NCBI GenBank assembly: GCA_904502145.1
Contig: CAJGDH010000134.1
Location: 1 to 5,388, forward strand
DNA from: an uncultured Eubacterium sp.
GTDB lineage: Bacteria; Bacillota; Clostridia; Lachnospirales; Lachnospiraceae
DNA length: 5,388 bases
Direction of reading: 5' to 3'
The translations under genes were made by a program, and so were the position numbers. This document shows positions 1 to 5,216 of this stretch, piece after piece. Positions within the stretch are counted from its first letter, which is position 1, and the number at the start of each line of letters is the position of its first letter. Under the pieces are notes generated by a model, which was not told the DNA's origin, made no database searches, and saw only the letters and a program-made list of their open reading frames with translations.

Positions 1-458
1 CAGAAGGAAAGGTGCAGAACCTTGGCTATGTCGCCACATTTCCTCTTCTTCTCAACATCGACAAGCAGCCCACCTATTTTATGTCCCTGAAAGATGCTTC
101 CGGCCTGGTCAAAAAATATGCCCTGGTCAATGTGGGCAACTATCAGATCGTGGCCACGGGGGATTCAGTGGCGGAAACCGAAAGGAATTACACTGCCCTG
201 ATGAAGGAGAACAATCTCTCCGTGGAAGATCCGGAGCCTCCCAAAGACGTGCTGACCGTTTCCGGCACCATAGAGAAGATCGCGGAAACAGTAGTGAACG
301 GTAATTCCCACTATTATCTTCTCCTGAAAGAATCCAAAGAGATCTTCGATGTGGATGTGGCAAATAATCTGGCCATCATCCGTTATAACATCGGGGATAC
401 CATCAGCCTGGAGTACACTGAAGGAAGCGATTGCTGTACAGTAATTGCCATCAAATAG
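1..458 (+). CDS. C-terminal part of an unrecognised protein (5' end outside the window)
   Basis: The reading frame is open from the first complete codon (position 3) to the TAA at 456-458, giving about 151 residues. A GTG at 12-14 could be read as a start, but no well-spaced ribosome binding site precedes it and the frame continues upstream, so I treat this as the end of a longer gene. The protein part is soluble-looking, with no membrane segment. It falls into two pieces. The first has a pattern like FPLLLNIDKQPTYFMSLKD followed by VKKYALVNV and VATGDSVAE. A proline- and acid-rich linker (EDPEPPKD) leads to a C-terminal block of about 65 residues (VSGTIEKI, YYLLLKES, IGDTISLEY) whose alternating beta pattern is compatible with a small OB-like barrel; that fold is inference. 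I do not recognise the family and assign no function. A strong hairpin terminator follows about 28 bases after the stop. Confidence 0.8.
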   Translation, partial: EGKVQNLGYVATFPLLLNIDKQPTYFMSLKDASGLVKKYALVNVGNYQIVATGDSVAETERNYTALMKENNLSVEDPEPPKDVLTVSGTIEKIAETVVNGNSHYYLLLKESKEIFDVDVANNLAIIRYNIGDTISLEYTEGSDCCTVIAIK

Positions 459-486
459 GCTGCTGAATTGTTTCCCTGAAAAAATC

Positions 487-514
487 AGAGCCTGAGAGTT
501 GCCTCTCAGGCTCT
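487..514. terminator. Bidirectional intrinsic terminator between convergent genes
   Basis: A perfect 12-bp inverted repeat (487-498 AGAGCCTGAGAG, 503-514 CTCTCAGGCTCT) encloses a 4-base loop. On the plus strand it runs directly into a T-rich tract (514-521, interrupted by one C). On the minus strand the stem is followed after two bases by six T's (complement of A479-A484). It therefore fits termination of the plus-strand gene ending at 458 and of the minus-strand phospholipase gene ending at 526. Confidence 0.9.
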
Positions 515-525
515 TTTTCTTCATG

Positions 526-1374
526 TTATTTTTCCAGATATGCTCTCATCTCCTCCACGACTGCCCTGCCGTCTTCCAGGCCCTGGCGGTAGAGGGTTCT
601 TAACTTGTCTTTATCTTTCTCCAGGCGGCCCACTTCCACCGTCTTTTGCGGACGAATCACAAAAAGATTGCCGGCCTTCTCCTCCCGGTCGATATAATCC
701 AGGGTCTCATTGTAGGCGATATGCCGATTCTTCATGGTCTCGATAAATTTCGGGTATTTTTTATAGCGAAGACGCATCACCGGAAGCAGGGAATTGGGTT
801 CCTTGCGATAAGCGCCGTCCCTGGTCAGGATGACTACGTTTTTCCGGTTTCCTCTTCTTATTGACTCCTTTACCGGTATGGAGTCGGATACTCCGCCGTC
901 CAGATAAGGCCGTCCGTTGACCACGATGGTTCTGGATAATAAGGGAAGGGAGCTTGATGCACGGATCATCCAGATATCTTTTTTCATGTCCTTTACCTTG
1001 TGATATTCCGGTTTTCCGGTTTCAAGATTGGTGAGGACCACATAGAAGTCCCCCTCATAACGGGAATATTCGTCATAATCATAAGGAACATATACATCGG
1101 GGATCTTTGAATAGCACATATCCACCCCGAAGAAATCCCCTGTGGTGATCAGGCTGCGCATACTGCAGTACCGCGGATCATCCACATAATCGATGTTGAC
1201 CTGAGCACCTCTCTCCTTTTGTTTTGACAGATAATTGCAGCCGTGGCAGCTGCCGGCGGATACTCCGTAAACCGAAGAAAATTCTACCTTATTCTCCAGA
1301 AACGCATCCAGCACACCGGCGGTGTAGACTCCTCGCATCCCTCCGCCTTCCAATATCAGACCTGCCTTGTACAT
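526..1374 (-). CDS. Patatin-like phospholipase family protein (YjjU/RssA-like acyl hydrolase)
   Basis: A 282-residue predicted serine acyl hydrolase of the patatin/cPLA2 family, which hydrolyses ester bonds of phospholipids or related lipids through a Ser-Asp dyad. The diagnostic blocks are all visible. The glycine-rich oxyanion loop GGGMRG is at residues 10-15. The nucleophile elbow GVSAG is at 37-41, with Ser39 as predicted nucleophile. A RASSSLP segment lies at 138-144, and the DGG motif at 159-161 carries the predicted catalytic Asp159. The last 110 or so residues are basic and helical, as in bacterial YjjU-type members that carry an extra C-terminal domain. There is no signal peptide or membrane span, so it is probably cytoplasmic or peripheral to the membrane. 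The ATG is preceded by GGAGGTGA (1381-1388 on the minus strand), with nine bases between GGAGG and the start. It lies 73 bases downstream of tmcAL on the same strand with no terminator between them, so the two are probably co-transcribed. The true substrate is unknown. Confidence 0.93.
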   Translation of the reverse strand: MYKAGLILEGGGMRGVYTAGVLDAFLENKVEFSSVYGVSAGSCHGCNYLSKQKERGAQVNIDYVDDPRYCSMRSLITTGDFFGVDMCYSKIPDVYVPYDYDEYSRYEGDFYVVLTNLETGKPEYHKVKDMKKDIWMIRASSSLPLLSRTIVVNGRPYLDGGVSDSIPVKESIRRGNRKNVVILTRDGAYRKEPNSLLPVMRLRYKKYPKFIETMKNRHIAYNETLDYIDREEKAGNLFVIRPQKTVEVGRLEKDKDKLRTLYRQGLEDGRAVVEEMRAYLEK

Positions 1375-1447
1375 GATTGGTCACCTCCATATTTTCAACT
1401 TTTTCATTTCCATCTATCTGTAATATCACTTTGTTTTCATTCGTTTT

Positions 1448-2689
1448 TCACAGGATCACCGGACTTCTGGTCAGCTCATTTCTGGCGGAACGTCCGGCCT
1501 TTTTTGCTGTGATCTGTTCATAGAAATCCCCGCATCGCAGGTCATGTTCATAGAGGATACGGCCTGCCTGGTCATTTCTGTCCATATTCCGGCCTTCCAC
1601 CGCTTTCTGGATAATCCTGAGGGAGGAATTCTCTCTCATCCTCAGGATAAGCTTTCCCGCCTCTTTCCTGAGCCCCAGGATCCTCGCATAAGGGAGGGGG
1701 ATGGATGCCGCCTCCCTGAGGAAGGGGTAATCTTCCATGTTAAGGACAAGATGAAGAAGGATCCTGCGAAGGGCCGCATCGGTATAATTTCTGCTGTGGA
1801 AGAGGCTGATCAGGCCTTGGAAGGTTCCCCCCGGCTGATACAATCTGTTAATCCTCTGCAGGAGATCATAATCCATGCCGAAATATTTTCCCAGGACCCG
1901 CCGGTTCATCAGGATCATATAATCAAGATAAGGCATCAGGTCCTGCCAGTCTACGGTCTCCCCTCTTTCCATGCATTCCCGGAGAAGGTCTGCACAAAGG
2001 GGACTCCCCTTTTTAAGAAGGGGCCAGTCTTTGGTCTCCCGAAGGATCTTTCTTAAGGAAGTGGCGGAAGGATAGATCTCCCGGTTGCTGTCCCATTCCT
2101 GATCCAGATAGCCGCTGCCCTTTCTTGTGACTGCCACAGGGGTCATATGACTGTTCCTTCGTTTCAGGGCCTTGATGTATTCGATGCCCAGGATATGGTT
2201 GGGAGACCTGAGGATCTCCCGGGTACTGTCCGCGAAACCACAGGCCAGGACGGCCTCCTCCCTTGCCTGTGGGAAATTCAGACCCGATTCCAGCCCGCTG
2301 CGAAGAGCTGCCTTATAGTTCTCCGGTTCCTCCAGAAGAAGATCTGCCAGGGCGGAGAGTTCCTCCGGGCCGGCCCACTCACTTCCGAAGGACAGACAGT
2401 CCACACATCCCAGGGAATCAAGGATCCCGACGCCTGCGGTGGCGAAGTATTCAGCACTGCCGGTGGCGTAGAAGGCCGGCATCTCGATCACCACATCCAC
2501 ACCGGATTCCAGAGCCATCTGTGCCCTGAGATACTTATCCACGATGGCAGGCTCACCCCTCTGCATGAAGTTGCCGCTCATGACGACAACGACATAGTCC
2601 GCGCCGGTTATTCTTCTGGTCTCTTCGATATGGTAGCGGTGTCCCTCGTGAAAGGGATTATATTCCGCGATGATCCCTGCGGTCTTCAT
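1448..2689 (-). CDS. tmcAL: tRNA(Met) cytidine acetate ligase TmcAL (YlbM-type)
   Basis: A 413-residue enzyme, close to the family's usual length of about 400. TmcAL activates acetate with ATP to acetyl-adenylate and transfers the acetyl group to the wobble cytidine (ac4C34) of elongator tRNA-Met, which supports correct AUG versus AUA decoding. The N-terminus (GIIAEYNPFHEGH, residues 5-17) holds the HxGH nucleotidyltransferase motif with His14 and His17. Other family blocks are MSGNFMQRGEPA (37-48), IEMPAFYATGSAEYFA (68-83), FGSE (101-104), SPNHILGIEYIKAL (162-175), RKGSGY (189-194) and SATSLRK (208-214). The open frame extends nine codons further to an ATG at 2714-2716. I chose the internal ATG at 2687-2689 because an AGGAGG sits eight bases upstream of it, because family members begin at this point, and because the upstream ATG would lie only about five bases from the predicted transcription start. 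It is transcribed divergently from ackA and upstream of the phospholipase gene. Confidence 0.95.
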   Translation of the reverse strand: MKTAGIIAEYNPFHEGHRYHIEETRRITGADYVVVVMSGNFMQRGEPAIVDKYLRAQMALESGVDVVIEMPAFYATGSAEYFATAGVGILDSLGCVDCLSFGSEWAGPEELSALADLLLEEPENYKAALRSGLESGLNFPQAREEAVLACGFADSTREILRSPNHILGIEYIKALKRRNSHMTPVAVTRKGSGYLDQEWDSNREIYPSATSLRKILRETKDWPLLKKGSPLCADLLRECMERGETVDWQDLMPYLDYMILMNRRVLGKYFGMDYDLLQRINRLYQPGGTFQGLISLFHSRNYTDAALRRILLHLVLNMEDYPFLREAASIPLPYARILGLRKEAGKLILRMRENSSLRIIQKAVEGRNMDRNDQAGRILYEHDLRCGDFYEQITAKKAGRSARNELTRSPVIL

Positions 2690-2697
2690 CTCCGGCT

Positions 2698-2703
2698 CCT
2701 CCT
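2698..2703 (-). promoter_or_regulatory. Ribosome binding site that decides the tmcAL start
   Basis: The minus strand reads AGGAGG here, eight bases before the ATG at 2687-2689. This site lies inside the nine-codon N-terminal extension of the longest open frame, so it argues that the extension is not translated. Confidence 0.85.
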
Positions 2704-2727
2704 GTGTCTGTCCCATCAGTCAGTCTT

Positions 2728-2757
2728 ATTATATCCGTTTTTCTCTTCTTTTGTCTA
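2728..2757 (-). promoter_or_regulatory. Sigma-A-like promoter of tmcAL and the phospholipase gene
   Basis: On the minus strand a TAGACA -35 box (2752-2757, five of six consensus bases) is separated by 18 bases from a perfect TATAAT -10 box (2728-2733). Transcription would begin near 2721, leaving a short leader of about 30 bases that contains the ribosome binding site and leaves no room for a riboswitch. Confidence 0.75.
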
Positions 2758-2889
2758 CAGGATATCTCGGAGGGATGAGAACTCCCCTCCCGGGAAAAAG
2801 GGTTCTCCATGGTTCTGTTTTTGGAGACAGTTTGCAAAAAAGTCCTGTCAAATACAAATATAACCCTTTATCTTCCCGAAAAAAAGTCG

Positions 2890-2914
2890 TATACTGTATA
2901 TGTATTATTATAAT
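2890..2914 (+). promoter_or_regulatory. Candidate ackA promoter region
   Basis: An AT-rich stretch upstream of ackA holds two candidate -10 boxes, TATACT (2890-2895) and a perfect TATAAT (2909-2914). Neither has a convincing -35 box at the usual 16-18 base distance; the best for TATACT is TTTATC at 2867-2872 (three of six). The TATAAT would give a leader of about 40 bases. I see no catabolite-response element that I would defend. The choice between the two boxes is open. Confidence 0.4.
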
Positions 2915-2961
2915 CATAATGAGGCAGAATGTCTAAAATAACAAAAAGGAGTAATTGAACG

Positions 2962-4179
2962 ATGAAAGTACTTATTATCAACTGCGGCAGCTCTTCTTGT
3001 AAATATCAGGTTATCGATTCTGATACGGAGTTCGTCCTTGCCAAAGGTCTCTGCGAGAGGATCGGGATCGACGGTGTTCTGACTTACGAGAAGACCGGAT
3101 GCGATAAGATCAAATATGAAGCACCCATGCCGGCACATAAAGAGGCTGTTTCCCTTGTGTTAAAACAGCTTATGGATCCCGAGACCGGAGTGATCAAATC
3201 CATCGATGAGATCAACGCAGTAGGACATCGTATGGTGCACGGCGGTGAGAAGTTTGCATGCTCCACCCTCCTGACCCAGGAAGTTTTAGATACCGTAGCA
3301 TCCGTTAATGACCTTGCACCTCTTCACAATCCGCCCACACTGGTCGGTGTTAATGCCTGCAAGGAACTTATGCCCACCACACCGATGGTAGGTGTATTTG
3401 ATACCGCTTTCCATCAGACCATGCCGCCGGAAGCCTACATCTACGGTCTTCCCTATGAGTACTATGAGAAATACGCCGTTCGTCGTTACGGCTTCCACGG
3501 AACTTCCCACAAATTTGTATCCCAGCGTACTGCTGAGATCTTAGGAAAGAAACCGGAAGACATCAACGTGATCGTATGCCACCTGGGCAACGGTTCCTCC
3601 ATCTCCGCAGTAAAGGGCGGCAAATGTGTCGATACCTCCATGGGTCTTACTCCTCTGGAAGGTCTGATCATGGGAACCCGTTCCGGTGATATCGATCCTA
3701 CCTGCATCCAGTTCCTGGCCCAGAAAGAAAACCTTACTCTGGATGAGACCATGGACGTGATCAACAAGAAATCCGGTGTATTCGGTATCTCCGGTGTTTC
3801 TTCCGACTTCCGTGACCTCGGCGAAGCTGCTGAAGCAGGCAATGAAAGAGCCCAGATCGCTCTCGATGCATTTGCTTACCGCGTCGTAAAATATATCGGT
3901 TCCTACGCAGTTGCCATGGGCGGAGTTGATGCCATCGTATTCACCGCAGGTATCGGTGAGAACGATATTGCCACACGTGCAAGGATCGCAAAACGTCTTG
4001 GATGTCTTGGAGCCGAGTTTGATGAAAGTGCAAACAACTTCCGTGGTAAGGAAGGCTTCATCTCCACTCCGGATTCCAAGGTTAAGCTCATGGTTATTCC
4101 GACCAATGAAGAGCTTGCCATCTGCCGTGATACAGTTGAGATCGTTACCGGTCTCGTAGAGGAAGCGGTGGGAAAATAA
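2962..4179 (+). CDS. ackA: Acetate kinase
   Basis: A 405-residue cytoplasmic acetate kinase of full family length. It interconverts acetyl phosphate plus ADP with acetate plus ATP, the ATP-yielding last step of acetate fermentation. Visible family residues include the N-terminal NCGSSS (7-12), Arg90 in GHRMVHGG, Asp147 in VFDTAFH, His179 in RYGFHGTSH, the HLGNGSS phosphate loop (207-213), Arg240 in MGTRSGDIDP, the AGIGEN adenosine-site motif (329-334) and Glu383 in PTNEE. Arg90, Asp147, His179, Arg240 and Glu383 correspond, with an offset of one, to the residues established as catalytic in the Methanosarcina thermophila enzyme. The ATG follows AAGGAG (2946-2951) with a 10-base spacer. Phosphotransacetylase (pta), often adjacent to ackA, is not in the window. 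The gene ends in TAA and is followed by a hairpin terminator, so it appears to be monocistronic. Confidence 0.98.
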   Translation: MKVLIINCGSSSCKYQVIDSDTEFVLAKGLCERIGIDGVLTYEKTGCDKIKYEAPMPAHKEAVSLVLKQLMDPETGVIKSIDEINAVGHRMVHGGEKFACSTLLTQEVLDTVASVNDLAPLHNPPTLVGVNACKELMPTTPMVGVFDTAFHQTMPPEAYIYGLPYEYYEKYAVRRYGFHGTSHKFVSQRTAEILGKKPEDINVIVCHLGNGSSISAVKGGKCVDTSMGLTPLEGLIMGTRSGDIDPTCIQFLAQKENLTLDETMDVINKKSGVFGISGVSSDFRDLGEAAEAGNERAQIALDAFAYRVVKYIGSYAVAMGGVDAIVFTAGIGENDIATRARIAKRLGCLGAEFDESANNFRGKEGFISTPDSKVKLMVIPTNEELAICRDTVEIVTGLVEEAVGK

Positions 4180-4251
4180 TTGCGGAAGTGGTCTATGATA
4201 TCGTAAAGAAGATCAAAGACTGACTTCCCGTTTTCAGACCAGAAAAAAGTA

Positions 4252-4274
4252 AAGGTGTGCCGATGGCACACCTT
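4252..4274. terminator. Bidirectional intrinsic terminator between ackA and the DUF4250 gene
   Basis: A perfect 10-bp stem (4252-4261 AAGGTGTGCC, 4265-4274 GGCACACCTT) has a 3-base loop. On the plus strand it is followed by C and seven T's (4276-4282), which suits ackA. On the minus strand it is followed by TAC and six T's (complement of A243-A248 of the 4000 block, that is 4243-4248), which suits the convergent small gene ending at 4340. Confidence 0.9.
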
Positions 4275-4339
4275 CTTTTTTTATGAAAACAGATCGGGGA
4301 TCTCTCTTCCGGAACAATTCATTTTACAACAATTCTTTT

Positions 4340-4531
4340 TTACCGGAACTGGTTCAGTTCTTCATCGTATTCGAATCCTGCCATCCTGAGACGTTCCGTG
4401 ATATCCTCCGCATTGATATGCATATCTTCACACAGTTTTCCCAGGTCCGGATACTCATCTCTCAGTTTCGTGTTGATCACACTGTAAAGCATCATGGGAT
4501 CGGCGGGAAGACCCATGGGGAATCCGCTCAT
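4340..4531 (-). CDS. Small DUF4250-type protein
   Basis: A 63-residue protein that I recognise as DUF4250-like, a small family common in Clostridia with no known function. The family pattern is an N-terminal LP.DP.ML (here LPADPMML, residues 8-15), then S.INTKLRD (SVINTKLRD, 17-25), an acidic helical middle (LCEDMHINAEDITERL) and a conserved end, FEYDEELNQFR. It is acidic, has no signal peptide or membrane segment, and looks like a compact helical cytoplasmic protein. The ATG at 4529-4531 is preceded by AGGAGG (4539-4544 on the minus strand) with a seven-base spacer, which favours it over the internal Met6. It has its own near-consensus promoter and ends at a shared terminator, so it is probably an independent single-gene unit. 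The promoter, ribosome binding site and family pattern together make a chance open frame unlikely. Confidence 0.88.
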   Translation of the reverse strand: MSGFPMGLPADPMMLYSVINTKLRDEYPDLGKLCEDMHINAEDITERLRMAGFEYDEELNQFR

Positions 4532-4577
4532 ACTTCCACCTCCTCAGTAATATCCAATGACATATCCTGCTAAGTTC

Positions 4578-4606
4578 ATTTTATTCAATGCCCGCAGTGA
4601 TGTCAA
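4578..4606 (-). promoter_or_regulatory. Near-consensus promoter of the DUF4250 gene
   Basis: On the minus strand a perfect TTGACA -35 box (4601-4606) and a TAAAAT -10 box (4578-4583, five of six) are separated by exactly 17 bases. Transcription would begin near 4571, leaving a leader of about 40 bases with the ribosome binding site. This is the strongest promoter I see in the window. Confidence 0.8.
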
Positions 4607-4659
4607 TGTGACGATCTTCCTTTGTGATGGGAAATTCATGTACAGGGAGAAGGTTAATC

Positions 4660-4688
4660 TTTACGGGAAGACGGAAATATAGTATTCT
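4660..4688 (+). promoter_or_regulatory. Weak candidate promoter for the dehydratase operon
   Basis: TTTACG (4660-4665) and TATTCT (4683-4688) each match four of six consensus bases with a 17-base spacer. An alternative -10 is TATAGT (4678-4683). An 8-base palindrome TCTATAGA (4686-4693) overlaps the -10 region and could be part of an operator, although it is short enough to be chance. No T-box-like leader element is visible ahead of the coding start. Confidence 0.35.
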
Positions 4689-4735
4689 ATAGATTAGATT
4701 GTTTTTAAGAGAAATAAAGTACGGAGGTTAATTCT

Positions 4736-5215
4736 ATGGCAAATAAAGTCTGGAAATTCCATAATGACGTGGATACGGATCAGATCATTGCGTCGCAGTA
4801 CCTGCTCCTTCCCGACGTTGAAGCAATGAAAATCTATACATTTGAATCTCTGGATCCGGGTTTTGCCGGAAAGGTAACTCCCGGGGACATCGTGGTCGCC
4901 GGTGAAAACTTCGGCTGCGGCTCTTCCAGGGAACAGGCCCCCAGCGTACTGAAGGCCCTGGGAATCCAGGCCGTCATCGCCAAATCATTTGCCAGGATCT
5001 TCTACCGCAACTCCATCAATATCGGACTTCCGGTGATCGTATGCAAGGATTTATATGAAAATGTGGAAGACGGCGGTATGGCAGACCTGGATCTTTCTGC
5101 CGGTACAGTGACTGTGGAGGGAAAGGTCTTCTCCTGCACAAAACTGCCGGAATATATGCAGGGTATCCTCAATGCAGGCGGCCTGATCGCATCTTTGAAC
5201 AAGGAGGAAAACTGA
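4736..5215 (+). CDS. leuD: Aconitase-family dehydratase small subunit (LeuD/HacB/DmdB type; 3-isopropylmalate dehydratase-like)
   Basis: A 159-residue swivel-domain subunit of a two-subunit 4Fe-4S hydro-lyase. The partner large subunit carries the cluster, and this chain supplies substrate-binding residues. Length and pattern match the short LeuD/HacB/DmdB type rather than the roughly 200-residue LeuD of enterobacteria. Visible blocks are NDVDTDQII (10-18), the substrate-loop region with YLLL (22-25), GDIVVAGENFGCGSSREQAP (50-69) and FARIFYRNSINIGLP (85-99). In related enzymes the loop after YL is linked to substrate choice (for example YLRT in archaeal homoaconitase). YLLL matches neither type I know well, so isopropylmalate, homoaconitate, dimethylmalate, methylmalate or citrate-type substrates all remain possible; the leuD name is by family. 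The ATG follows GGAGG (4723-4727) with eight bases. The stop is one base before the start of the large-subunit gene, and that gene's ribosome binding site lies within the last codons here, which points to translational coupling. Confidence 0.92.
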   Translation: MANKVWKFHNDVDTDQIIASQYLLLPDVEAMKIYTFESLDPGFAGKVTPGDIVVAGENFGCGSSREQAPSVLKALGIQAVIAKSFARIFYRNSINIGLPVIVCKDLYENVEDGGMADLDLSAGTVTVEGKVFSCTKLPEYMQGILNAGGLIASLNKEEN

Positions 5216-5216
5216 T

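Noticed and set aside
12..14. GTG as the start of the first gene
   Set aside because: The frame is open upstream to the window edge, and the purine-rich bases before it are too close to act as a good ribosome binding site. It is more likely an internal Val codon.
2770..2791. GGAGGG/CCCTCC inverted repeat in the tmcAL-ackA region
   Set aside because: Only six pairs with a ten-base loop and no T-run. It lies upstream of both predicted transcription starts, so it is probably chance.
2147..2863. 238-codon plus-strand open frame opposite tmcAL
   Set aside because: It overlaps most of the well-supported tmcAL gene and its promoter. Its product is low in family-like patterns and has a mirror-codon composition.
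2729..2917. 62-codon minus-strand open frame in the tmcAL-ackA intergenic region
   Set aside because: It covers the tmcAL promoter, starts in the AT-rich ackA promoter region, has no clear ribosome binding site, and its product has no family-like pattern.
3486..3842. 118-codon minus-strand open frame inside ackA
   Set aside because: It lies wholly opposite the conserved catalytic part of ackA and is explained by codon bias in the real gene. No ribosome binding site or recognisable protein.
3903..4271. 122-codon minus-strand open frame over the ackA 3' end
   Set aside because: It begins inside the terminator hairpin and runs antisense through ackA. Its product does not look like a known protein.
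4283..4573. 96-codon plus-strand open frame over the DUF4250 gene
   Set aside because: It is antisense to a recognised small family member that has a proper promoter and ribosome binding site. It begins immediately after a terminator and lacks its own signals.
4607..4735. Possible leucine T-box or other riboswitch ahead of the dehydratase operon
   Set aside because: The leader is too short and I find no T-box consensus, anti-terminator or terminator hairpin in it.
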